Shown one piece after another: positions 56,275 to 64,000 of a stretch of DNA of 64,000 bases. The DNA lies in assembly GCA_016713535.1 (NCBI GenBank), contig JADJOY010000017.1, positions 62,001-126,000 on the forward strand, given 5' to 3'. The notes beneath the pieces are model-generated. The model was not told the DNA's origin and did no database searches. It saw nothing but the letters and a program-made list of their open reading frames with translations. Source of the stretch: Deltaproteobacteria bacterium (GTDB taxonomy: Bacteria > JADJOY01). Both the position numbers and the translations under genes were made by a program. Numbering within the stretch: position 1 is the first letter of the stretch; every line of letters begins with the position of its first letter.

Positions 56275-56958
56275 TCACGCTTCGCCGCCGGTGGGTTGGG
56301 AGACCTGCAGCAGCATCTGGCTGACGCGGTCGATCGCCATGTCGAGGCGGCGCTTCACGTCGGTCTGCTCGAGAAACGTCTGGCGCTGCTCCGCGTCGCT
56401 GAGCACGGCGGCCCCGACCAGGTCGACGAGCCGGCTCTCGTCGCGCTCGGACGCAGCAGCGCGCGCCAGCGGTCGCGCGGTGGTGTTGGGCAGCGCCGCG
56501 GCCAGATCGAGCACCAGCCGCCGCAACGTGACGCTCGTCGCCTCGACCTCGTCACGGTCCTCGGGTCGCAGCAGGTCGGGCACGAGCGCGGCGTGGATCT
56601 CGCGGTAAGCGTGGGTGGCCGGGTGCTCGCTCAGCATGCGGACACGGAGCTGACCCTGCAGCAGGATGTTGAAGCGGCCGTTCGAGAGCTTCTCGTCGCT
56701 CTCGATGTAACCGACGCCCATCATCGGCAGCACCGCGGGGCGGCCCTCGTAGTTGGTCTCCCAGCCGGGTGCCAGCGTCGCGACGGCGAGCACCCGATCG
56801 CTCGCGAGACAGTCGGTGAGCATCTCGCGGTAGCGCGGCTCGAACACGTGCAGCGGCAGGTAACCGCCTGGGATCAGCACCGAGCTCGGCAACGGGAAGA
56901 TCTTGAGGCGCGCGAGCGCGCGGAGCGCGGCGTCGCGGGGATCGTCGGTTTCACCCAT
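56275..56958 (-). CDS. LON substrate-binding domain protein
   Basis: 227 aa. The N-terminal domain of Lon proteases without ATPase or peptidase parts: LKIFPLPSSVLIPGGYLPLHVFEPRYREML, PMMGVGYIESDEKL, FNILLQGQLRVRM, then a helical half. Stand-alone LON-domain proteins are widespread, and their role (possible substrate recognition) is not settled. The ATG at 56958 (MGETDDPRDAALRAL) is chosen; the open frame before it is repetitive. It is divergent from aceE by 179 bp. Confidence 0.85.
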   Translation of the reverse strand: MGETDDPRDAALRALARLKIFPLPSSVLIPGGYLPLHVFEPRYREMLTDCLASDRVLAVATLAPGWETNYEGRPAVLPMMGVGYIESDEKLSNGRFNILLQGQLRVRMLSEHPATHAYREIHAALVPDLLRPEDRDEVEATSVTLRRLVLDLAAALPNTTARPLARAAASERDESRLVDLVGAAVLSDAEQRQTFLEQTDVKRRLDMAIDRVSQMLLQVSQPTGGEA

Positions 56959-57137
56959 GAATGGAGGTCTCTGAGGAGGCTGGCGAGCGGGACGAAGCAT
57001 TCTAGGCGCCGGGCGCAGGCGCCGAAAGGGGCAATGCCGCGCTCGCGCGGCCGGGGAAGCCCGCCGATATACTCGCCTCGACGTGTCCGCCGGAGCGCCC
57101 ACCAGGCGGTTTCCGCGTCCGGCGGGCCGGGAGGACC

Positions 57138-59819
57138 ATGGCGACCGATCCGAAGACCCCGTCCGCTCCCGAGGAAGACGCGCGCGAGACCCGCGAGTGG
57201 CTCGAGTCCTTCGCCGAGGTGATCGGACGCGCGGGGCCGGAGCGCGCCGCCGCGCTGCTGCACGCCCTCGAGGAGCAGGCTTACAGGGCCGGGGTCGAGA
57301 TCCCGTTCTCCGCCAACACCCCGTACATCAACACGATCCCGCGCGAGAAGCAGCCGCGCTTCCCGGGGAGCCGCGAGATCGAGCGCCGCATCAAGAGCTA
57401 TGCGCGCTGGAACGCCATGGCCATGGTGGTGCGCGCCAACCGCGAGGAGCCCGGGATCGGTGGCCACATATCGACCTACGCGTCGGCGGCGACGTTGCTG
57501 GAGATCGGCTTCAACCACTTCTTCCGCGCGGCGAGCGGCGAGACCTCGGGCGACCAGGTGTTCTTCCAGGGGCACGCGGCGCCGGGAATCTACGCGCGTG
57601 CGTTCCTCGAGGGCCGCATCGACGCGGACCTGCTCGGGCGCTTCCGTCGCGAGCTGCGCCGCGGCGGCGGCCTCTCGTCCTATCCGCATCCGTGGCTGAT
57701 GCCGGACTTCTGGCAGTTTCCCACCGTCTCGATGGGGCTCTCGCCGCTCAACGCGATCTACCAGGCGCGCTTCAACCGCTACCTCGCGGATCGCGGGCTC
57801 AAGGACACCTCGGCGTCGAAGGTGTGGTGCTTCGTCGGGGACGGTGAGAGCGACGAGCCCGAGACGCTCGGCGCGATGACGCTCGCAGCGCGCGAGGGGC
57901 TCGACAACCTGATCTTCGTCGTGAACTGCAACCTGCAGCGCCTCGACGGGCCGGTGCGTGGCAACGGCAAGATCATCCAGGAGCTGGAAGCGGCGTTCCG
58001 CGGTGCGGGCTGGAACGCGATCAAGGTGATCTGGGGCAGCGACTGGGATCCGCTCTTGGCGCGCGACAAGGACGGCGAGCTGGTGCGGCGCATGGGCGAG
58101 GTCGTCGACGGGGAGTACCAGAAGTTCAGCGTCGAGCCGGGCGCCTACACCCGCGAGAAGTTCTTCGGCGTCTCCGAGCACTTGAAGACCCTCGTCGCCG
58201 ACATGACCGACGAGCAGATCCGCAAGATGAAGCGCGGTGGGCACGACCCCGAGAAGGTCTTCGCGGCGTTCCAGAGCGCGGTGAACCACCGCGGCTCGCC
58301 GACGGTGATCCTCGCCAAGACGGTCAAGGGGTATGGGCTCGGCGAGGCGGGTGAGGGTCGCAACATCACTCACCAGCAGAAGAAGCTGAACGAGGAGGAG
58401 CTGCGCGAGTTCCGCACCCGCTTCGGCATCCCGATCTCGGACGAGGACGTGGCGAAGGCGCCGTTCTACCGTCCACCCGACGACAGTCCCGAGATCCGGT
58501 ATTTGCGAGAACGACGCGAAGCGCTCGGCGGCTACCTGCCGCGGCGCACCGCGACGGGACCCGCCTTCACGCCTCCGCCGTCCTCGCTGTTCGCGGAGTT
58601 CCTCGAAGGCACGAACGGCCGCGACGTGGCGACCACGATGGCGTTCGTGAAGATCCTCGCGAAGCTCCTGCGTGACAAGGCGGTCGGCAAGCTGATCGTG
58701 CCGATCGTCCCCGACGAGGCGCGCACGTTCGGCATGGAGTCGCTCTTCCGTCAGTGCGGCATCTACTCGCACGTCGGCCAGAAGTACGACCCCGTGGACT
58801 CCGACAGCCTGCTCTTCTACCGCGAGGCACGCGACGGCCAGATCCTGGAAGAGGGGATCACCGAGGCCGGATCGATGGCATCGTTCATCGCCGCGGGCAC
58901 CGCGTACTCCACTCACGGCGTCAACACGATCCCGTTCTTCATCTTCTATTCGATGTTCGGCTTCCAGCGCATCGGCGACCAGATCTGGGCCGCCGGCGAC
59001 ATGCGCTGCCGGGGCTTCCTGGTGGGCGGCACGTCCGGGCGCACCACGCTCGCGGGCGAGGGGCTCCAGCACCAGGACGGCCACAGCCACCTGCTCGCGC
59101 AGTCGGTGCCCAATCTGGTCGCCTACGACCCGGCGTTCGCGTTCGAGATCGCGGTGATCGTCGAGGAAGGCATTCGCCGCATGTACGTCGAGCAGGAGAG
59201 CGTCTTCTACTACCTGACGGTGGGAAACGAGCCCTACCCGATGCCGGCCATGCCGGATGGAGCGCGCGACGGCATCCTCAATGGCATGTACCTGTTCCGC
59301 GCTGCCGAGAACGGCGATGGCGCGCTGCGCGCCCAGCTCCTCGGCAGCGGCGCGATCCTGCAAGAGGTGCTCGCCGCGCAGAAGCTGCTCGCGGAGCGCT
59401 ACCAGGTGGCGGCGGACGTGTGGAGCGTGACGAGCTGGAAGGAGCTGCGCCGCGAGGCGCTCGCGTGCGAGCGCTGGAACCTGCTCCACCCCGCTGATCC
59501 CGCGCGCGAGCCGTACGTCGCCGAGTGCCTGGCGGCGCGTCCGGGCGTGATCGTGGCCTCGACCGACTACATGAAGGCACTCCCCGACTCGATCGCGCGC
59601 TGGGCGCCGCGCCCGATCACCTCGCTCGGCACCGACGGCTTCGGGCGCAGCGAGGGGCGGCGCGCGCTGCGCGACTTCTTCGAGGGCGATGCGCGCTGGA
59701 TCACCATCGCGACGCTGAGCGCCCTGATGCGCGACGGCAAGGTCCCCTTCGAGACCGTCACCAAGGCGATCAACGACCTCGGCCTCGACCCGGCCAAGGC
59801 CGATCCGGTGACGGTGTGA
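57138..59819 (+). CDS. aceE: pyruvate dehydrogenase E1 component, homodimeric type
   Basis: 893 aa, the full length of AceE. Thiamine-diphosphate binding motif [14 protein letters not shown] and the Mg-binding [14 protein letters not shown] are present, as are [20 protein letters not shown] and the transketolase-like central domain. It decarboxylates pyruvate and passes the acetyl group to lipoyl-E2. The start at 57138 follows GGGAGGACC. It is the first gene of aceE-aceF-lpdA, which are spaced by repeat-containing gaps of about 130-180 bp. Confidence 0.97.
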   Translation: MATDPKTPSAPEEDARETREWLESFAEVIGRAGPERAAALLHALEEQAYRAGVEIPFSANTPYINTIPREKQPRFPGSREIERRIKSYARWNAMAMVVRANREEPGIGGHISTYASAATLLEIGFNHFFRAASGETSGDQVFFQGHAAPGIYARAFLEGRIDADLLGRFRRELRRGGGLSSYPHPWLMPDFWQFPTVSMGLSPLNAIYQARFNRYLADRGLKDTSASKVWCFVGDGESDEPETLGAMTLAAREGLDNLIFVVNCNLQRLDGPVRGNGKIIQELEAAFRGAGWNAIKVIWGSDWDPLLARDKDGELVRRMGEVVDGEYQKFSVEPGAYTREKFFGVSEHLKTLVADMTDEQIRKMKRGGHDPEKVFAAFQSAVNHRGSPTVILAKTVKGYGLGEAGEGRNITHQQKKLNEEELREFRTRFGIPISDEDVAKAPFYRPPDDSPEIRYLRERREALGGYLPRRTATGPAFTPPPSSLFAEFLEGTNGRDVATTMAFVKILAKLLRDKAVGKLIVPIVPDEARTFGMESLFRQCGIYSHVGQKYDPVDSDSLLFYREARDGQILEEGITEAGSMASFIAAGTAYSTHGVNTIPFFIFYSMFGFQRIGDQIWAAGDMRCRGFLVGGTSGRTTLAGEGLQHQDGHSHLLAQSVPNLVAYDPAFAFEIAVIVEEGIRRMYVEQESVFYYLTVGNEPYPMPAMPDGARDGILNGMYLFRAAENGDGALRAQLLGSGAILQEVLAAQKLLAERYQVAADVWSVTSWKELRREALACERWNLLHPADPAREPYVAECLAARPGVIVASTDYMKALPDSIARWAPRPITSLGTDGFGRSEGRRALRDFFEGDARWITIATLSALMRDGKVPFETVTKAINDLGLDPAKADPVTV

Positions 59820-59952
59820 TGATCCCGCGCGCGCCCTGGAGGGCTGCGGTCCCTCGCAGCCGCCGTGCTGCACCGCGAGCGAGCGGAGTGGATGCGAGGG
59901 ACCGCGTCCCTCCAACCGGGATCCGTCCGCGGACCCACACGGAGACCCACCC
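59820..59952. repeat. repeat-containing gap between aceE and aceF
   Basis: The complement of GGCTGCGAGGGACC-GCAGCCCTCCAGG is at 59835-59861, and a degenerate direct copy (GCGAGGGACCGCGTCCCTCC) starts at about 59895. The element is shared with 47567 and 56218. A hairpin here could set the relative expression of E1 and E2. Confidence 0.6.
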
Positions 59953-61464
59953 ATGCCGACCGAAGTGAAGCTTCCCGAGCTCGGCGAGAACGTCGAGTCC
60001 GGCCAGGTGGTGCGCATCATGGTCGCGCCGGGGGACGTGATCGAGAGCGGCCAGTCGATCATCGAGCTCGAGACCGACAAGGCCGCGATCGAGGTGCCCG
60101 CGTCGGCGGGCGGCACCGTGGAGGCGGTGCTGGTGAAGATGGGAGACGTGGTGGAGGTCGGCCAGGTCCTGCTCACGCTCGCCGACGGCGCGGCTGCTGC
60201 GGCAAAGCCGTCAGATGGGCGAAAGCCCTCCGTGACAGGACCCCGAGCCGCAGAGGCCGAGTCGTCCACGCCCAGCGCGCCACCCCCGCCCGCCGCGAAG
60301 CCTGACTCCGAGGCGGCCGTGGCGCGCGCTGAGAAAGACGCCGTGGCCGTCGACGAGGACGAGCCGAGCGCACCCGCGAGCCCACCCGCGCGCGCCGCCT
60401 CGAAGGCCGCGCCACACGCGGCACCGAGAGCCCCCGAGCCGCCGCCGGTGCAGCCGCCTGCGGAGCCCAGGTCCGCGGAGCCGGGCGACACGGAGGCCGG
60501 CGGCGCGGATGAGGCGTCCTCGCCCGTCCCAAGCCGCCTCGCGCCCGCCCCGCCGTCGGTGCGGCGCCTCGCGCGCGAGCTCGGCCTCGACGTGAACCGT
60601 GTCCCGGGCAGTGGTCCCGCGGGTCGCGTGTCGCTCGAGGACGTGAAGGCGCACGCGCGCCGGCTGCTGACGTCGGCGCCCCCGCGCGCCCCGTCCCCCG
60701 AGCGTGCCGCGACGGCGGGCGGGGGCGCGGTGCCGCCACTGCCGGATTTCGCGGAGTGGGGCGAGATCGAGCGTCAGCCGATGAGCAACGTGCGCCGTCT
60801 CACCGCCGAGCGCATGAGCCGCGCGTGGTCGGTGATTCCGCAGGTGACCAACTTCGACCACGCCGACGTCACCGAGCTCGAGGCGCTGCGCAAGCGCTTC
60901 GCCGAGACCCACAGGCAACGCGGGGTGCGCCTGACGCTCACGCCGATCATCCTCAAGGCCGCCTCGATCGCGCTCACCGAGATGCCACAGCTCAATGCCT
61001 CGATCGACATGGAGCGCCAGGAGATCGTGCTCAAGCACTATCGCCACATCGCGGTGGCGGTCGACACCGACCGTGGACTGCTGGTTCCAGTGGTGCGCGA
61101 CGTCGACGCCAAGGGTGTCCTGGCGCTCGCGCGCGAGGTCGAGGACCTGGCGAAGCGCGCGCGAGAGAAGAAGATCCAGGTCCCCGAGCTGCGCGGCGCG
61201 AGCTTCACCGTGACCAACCTGGGCGGGATCGGCGGCAGCGGTTTCTCGCCGATCGTGAATCACCCCGAGGTGGCGGTGCTGGGCGTGGCGCGCGGCGAGT
61301 GGACGCCGCGCTTCCAGAACGGCTCGTTCGTGCCGCGCCTCATGCTGCCGCTCGCGCTCTCCTACGATCACCGCCTCGTCGACGGCGCCGACGGCGCGCG
61401 CTTCCTGCGCCGCATGGCGGCACTCCTCGAGGATCCGCTCTGCTTCCTGCTGGACGGAGCGTGA
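59953..61464 (+). CDS. aceF: pyruvate dehydrogenase E2 (dihydrolipoamide acetyltransferase)
   Basis: 503 aa. One lipoyl domain (1-77) with the modified Lys in ELETDKAAIEVP. A long Ala/Pro-rich linker (about 78-195) follows, then a peripheral subunit-binding domain (APPSVRRLARELGLDV, GSGPAGRVSLEDVKAHARR). The catalytic domain ends with SYDHRLVDGADGARFL, which carries the active-site HRxxDG. It transfers acetyl groups from E1 to CoA. Only one lipoyl domain is present, against three in E. coli. Confidence 0.96.
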   Translation: MPTEVKLPELGENVESGQVVRIMVAPGDVIESGQSIIELETDKAAIEVPASAGGTVEAVLVKMGDVVEVGQVLLTLADGAAAAAKPSDGRKPSVTGPRAAEAESSTPSAPPPPAAKPDSEAAVARAEKDAVAVDEDEPSAPASPPARAASKAAPHAAPRAPEPPPVQPPAEPRSAEPGDTEAGGADEASSPVPSRLAPAPPSVRRLARELGLDVNRVPGSGPAGRVSLEDVKAHARRLLTSAPPRAPSPERAATAGGGAVPPLPDFAEWGEIERQPMSNVRRLTAERMSRAWSVIPQVTNFDHADVTELEALRKRFAETHRQRGVRLTLTPIILKAASIALTEMPQLNASIDMERQEIVLKHYRHIAVAVDTDRGLLVPVVRDVDAKGVLALAREVEDLAKRAREKKIQVPELRGASFTVTNLGGIGGSGFSPIVNHPEVAVLGVARGEWTPRFQNGSFVPRLMLPLALSYDHRLVDGADGARFLRRMAALLEDPLCFLLDGA

Positions 61465-61642
61465 TCCGGGCGGACACGATCGCGAGAAGCGAAATGAGTG
61501 CCCACGGATCGGCTCGCCTTCGTAGCGCGGGGGCTCGTCCCCCGCAGCCGGCTGGGGTGCGGGACGAGGCCCCGCGCTACCGTCGCCGTGGAGCGGACAC
61601 GGGCGGGGCGCAGCGATTCGCGAACACTCGGCGGGGAGTGCC
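61465..61642. repeat. gap between aceF and lpdA with an inverted repeat (CGCTAC family)
   Basis: GTAGCGCGGGG (61522-61532) and CCCCGCGCTAC (61570-61580) are perfect complements about 37 bases apart, enclosing GGCTCGTCCCCCGC and its partner GCGGGACGAGGC. The same parts occur at 28549-28599. No gene is seen. Confidence 0.65.
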
Positions 61643-63097
61643 ATGACGAGCGAATCCAGCACGGCCGACGTGGTGGTGATCGGCGGCGGGCCGGGCGGCT
61701 ACGCCGCGGCCTTCCGGGCGGCGGACCTCGGTAAGTCCGTGACGCTGATCGACGCCGACCCGCGCCTCGGCGGTGTGTGCGTGAACCGTGGCTGCATTCC
61801 GTCGAAGGCGCTGCTGCACCAGGCGGCGGTGATCCAGGGCGTGCGCGAGGCCGCGCAGCACGGCGTCACGTTCGGCGCGCCGACCATCGACCTCGAGCGC
61901 ATCCGTGCGTGGAAGGACGAGATCGTCACCAAGCTCGGCAACGGTGTCGGCGATCACGCCAAGCGTCGCAAGGTCCGCTACCTGCGGGCGCGCGGGCGCT
62001 TCGTCTCGTCGAGCGAGGTCGAGGTCACGCCGCTTCCCGGCGACGAGTCGCTCGCCGCGCAGCGGGTGCGGTTCGGTCACGCGATCGTCGCCACGGGCTC
62101 GCTTCCGATCTGTCCTCGGCTCTTCGCGATCGGCGACGTGCGCGTCATGGACTCGACCGGCGCGCTCGAGCTGCCCGACGTGCCAGCGCGGCTGCTGGTG
62201 GTGGGCGGCGGCTACATCGGGCTCGAGCTGGGGTCGGTGTATGCGGCCCTCGGCTCGCAGGTGAGCGTGGTGGAGAAGCTCGACGGACTGCTGCCGGGCG
62301 TGGACCGTGACCTCGTGCGGGTGCTCGAGAAACGGGTCAAGGAGCAGCTCGCTGCGATCGAGCTCTCGACCGAGGTCACGGCGCTCGAGCCTCGCGCCGA
62401 CGGCGTCGCCGTCACGCTGCGCCGCGCCGGCGGAGGCGAGGACCAGCGGCTCTTCGACCGCGTGCTGGTGGCGGTCGGGCGCCGGCCGAACACCGAGGGC
62501 CTCGGCCTGGAGGTCACGGGAGTGACGCTCGACGAGCGCGGCTTCATCACCGTGGACGCGCAGCGTCGGAGCGCCGACCCGCGGATCTTCGCGATCGGCG
62601 ACGTCGCGGGGGAGCCGATGCTCGCTCACAAGGCGGCGCACGAGGCGAAGGTCGCGGCGGAGGCGATCGCGGGCCATTCCGCGGCGTTCGAGCCGCGTGC
62701 GATCCCGGCGGTGGTGTTCACCGATCCCGAGATCGCGTGGTGTGGGCTGACCGAGAGCGAGGCCAAGCGCAGCGGCCGCACGATCGAGGTCCTGCGCATG
62801 CCGTGGGGCGGGTGGGGGCGTGCGCTCACACTCGGTCGCCCCGACGGTGCCACCAAGCTGATCGTCGACCCCGAGACGGAACAGGTGCTGGGCATGGGTG
62901 TCGTGGGAGCAGGAGCGGGCGAGCTGATCGCCGAGGGCTGCCTGGCGAGCGAGATGGGGGCGCTGGTGCGCGACGTCGCCGAGACCATCCATCCGCATCC
63001 CACGCTCTCCGAGACGATCTCCGAGGTCGCGGAGTCGTTCTTCGGCAACGCCACGCACTTCGTGCGGCCCCGCAAGGAGAGGACCCCGAAGGCCTGA
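61643..63097 (+). CDS. lpdA: dihydrolipoyl dehydrogenase (E3)
   Basis: 484-aa flavoprotein disulfide reductase. FAD Rossmann motif IGGGPGGYAAA, redox-active Cys46/Cys51 in GGVCVNRGCIPSK, the NAD-binding GGGYIGLELGSVYAALG, second FAD motif IFAIGDVAGEPMLAHKAAHE and the C-terminal catalytic HPHPTLSETI. It regenerates lipoate on E2. It completes the PDH gene set and probably also serves other lipoamide complexes not in this window. Confidence 0.96.
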   Translation: MTSESSTADVVVIGGGPGGYAAAFRAADLGKSVTLIDADPRLGGVCVNRGCIPSKALLHQAAVIQGVREAAQHGVTFGAPTIDLERIRAWKDEIVTKLGNGVGDHAKRRKVRYLRARGRFVSSSEVEVTPLPGDESLAAQRVRFGHAIVATGSLPICPRLFAIGDVRVMDSTGALELPDVPARLLVVGGGYIGLELGSVYAALGSQVSVVEKLDGLLPGVDRDLVRVLEKRVKEQLAAIELSTEVTALEPRADGVAVTLRRAGGGEDQRLFDRVLVAVGRRPNTEGLGLEVTGVTLDERGFITVDAQRRSADPRIFAIGDVAGEPMLAHKAAHEAKVAAEAIAGHSAAFEPRAIPAVVFTDPEIAWCGLTESEAKRSGRTIEVLRMPWGGWGRALTLGRPDGATKLIVDPETEQVLGMGVVGAGAGELIAEGCLASEMGALVRDVAETIHPHPTLSETISEVAESFFGNATHFVRPRKERTPKA

Positions 63098-63308
63098 GGC
63101 TCGACCGCCCCCCGGTCCGCCCTGCGGCGGGTCGCCGCCGGTGGTCCGGTGGAGCGCGACGCGTGTTGATGGCCAAAACGCGGCTGTGGTAGCGTCCGCC
63201 CCGCGTCGCAGTTGGCCACGCATCGGCGATTCCTTCGCAATTTCGCGAGGAAGCGCCGCGTCCGCCCGAGGAGGCGTGACCGCACCCGGAGTGAGTCGCC
63301 CGCGCCGC

Positions 63309-64000
63309 ATGTCCCCGATGGCCCGGATCGCCGGTCGCCCCGCGAGGGTTCGCGCGCGGGGGCGGAGGCACGTCGTCGCCGGGTGGCTCGCGCTCGCGGT
63401 CGCGTGGGGCGTGCTCCTGGCGCCGTTTGCGCACGCACAGCCGGACTCGGGCGGTGGCCTGCCCGGGATATCGGGTGAGGACGTCCTCGAGCCTGTCCAG
63501 CCGCGGGCGCCGTTCGTCGAGCCGCCCCGGGTCCGCCAGCCACCGCCGTGGCGTGGGGTCGGCGCCTTCCCCGCAACGCCACGGACGTTCGCGGCGAGAT
63601 CGACAAGCTGTGGGAGAAGCGCCGGCTCGCACTGGCGGCGCAGCAGCCGAGCGCCGACTCGCTGCTGGACCGCATCTACGACCTGGCGCTCGGTAGCGGG
63701 CAGCACGAGCTGCCGGTGCTCGCCGCGGCACTGCTGCGCGAGGCCGCGCGGGACGTCGCCCGTCACGATCTCGAGCAGGCCGACGCCCGGGTGCAGGCTG
63801 CGCGCCGGCTCGCCCCCGAGCTGCCGCAGACGCGCTTCGCGCGCGCCGACGTCTTGCTTCGCAGCGGCCCCGCGCAGTGGAACGAGGCGGTGCGCGAGCT
63901 CAGCGAGGGTACGGAGGTGCTCCAGACCAGCCTCGCGGAGCGCGCGCGTTTCCAGGCCACGGGTCTCTTCTACGGACTCCTGTGTGGGCTCGCGGTCGCG
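63309..64000 (+). CDS. exported repeat protein, truncated by the window edge, frameshifted
   Basis: The ATG at 63309 begins a signal peptide (WLALAVAWGVLLAPFAHAQ). A Pro-rich stretch follows (PVQPRAPFVEPPRVRQPPPW). Near 63565 the frame changes into NATDVRGEIDKLWEKRRLAL, with helical repeats (SADSLLDRIYDLALGSGQHEL, DARVQAARRLAPELPQTRFARA) resembling TPR units and running off the end at 64000. A one-base indel explains the break. It probably continues as a large TPR-type exported protein like the one at 41.7-45 kb. Confidence 0.5.
   Translation, partial: MSPMARIAGRPARVRARGRRHVVAGWLALAVAWGVLLAPFAHAQPDSGGGLPGISGEDVLEPVQPRAPFVEPPRVRQPPPWRGVGAFPATPRTFAARSTSCGRSAGSHWRRSSRAPTRCWTASTTWRSVAGSTSCRCSPRHCCARPRGTSPVTISSRPTPGCRLRAGSPPSCRRRASRAPTSCFAAAPRSGTRRCASSARVRRCSRPASRSARVSRPRVSSTDSCVGSRS

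Noticed and set aside
56874-60491. An open frame of about 1,200 codons on the minus strand opposite aceE
   Set aside because: The opposite strand encodes a full-length pyruvate dehydrogenase E1; the antisense translation is compositionally biased and has no recognisable domain.

Overview
The window is high-GC, densely coding bacterial chromosome, with no rRNA, tRNA or CRISPR array that I could recognise. Gene content points to a lineage of the former Deltaproteobacteria (Myxococcota/Desulfobacterota/Binatota-like). The evidence is an hslVU-argBDFG block next to xerC, a homodimeric-E1 pyruvate dehydrogenase cluster, an encapsulin with encapsulated ferritin, many lipoproteins, and a secreted repeat protein with a MYXO-CTERM-like tail. 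The assignment is inference. At least a dozen genes carry apparent single- or double-base frameshifts inside otherwise conserved families. Most look like sequencing or assembly indels, so this is probably a draft or metagenome-derived contig.

Layout. 0.1-3.1 kb: B12-binding radical SAM enzyme and an alpha/beta hydrolase. 3.3-6.6 kb: small membrane protein, encapsulated ferritin, encapsulin shell, then three genes chained by ATGA overlaps (104-aa protein, sensor histidine kinase, 78-aa protein). 6.7-9.8 kb: a channel-gene remnant, a 3D-domain lipoprotein, a 1.1 kb stretch without a convincing gene, and a secreted propeller-like protein. 9.8-19.1 kb (minus strand): cobalamin-dependent methionine synthase with a duplicated ~138-bp repeat upstream, fibronectin-type lipoprotein, argH, another lipoprotein, FAD oxidase. 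19.4-24 kb: secreted InlB-type repeat protein, TerB/DUF697 protein, propeller lipoprotein. 24-31.8 kb (minus): xerC-hslV-hslU-argB-argD-argF-argG. 32-41 kb (plus): acyl-CoA dehydrogenase with its own promoter and terminator candidates, lipase maturation factor-like protein, HtrA protease, FtsH, exonuclease III, glycosyltransferase. 41-45 kb (minus): DUF457 membrane protein and a long TPR protein. 45-53.8 kb: alkyl-DHAP-synthase-like oxidase, MAPEG protein, a DUF4345::TetR chimera, ureohydrolase-like protein, aldo-keto reductase and several small membrane or secreted proteins. 54-63 kb: FdhF/YdeP-type molybdoenzyme, LON-domain protein, aceE-aceF-lpdA. The window ends inside a secreted repeat protein.

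How parts work together. ArgB, D, F, G and H carry acetylglutamate through to arginine; argH sits 8 kb away from the others. HslUV, FtsH, HtrA and the LON-domain protein are proteolysis and quality-control functions. AceE, AceF and LpdA form a complete pyruvate dehydrogenase. The ferritin/encapsulin pair should form an iron-storage nanocompartment. Three families of short GC-rich palindromic repeats sit in gaps, often inside co-directional gene clusters (arg/hsl and PDH).
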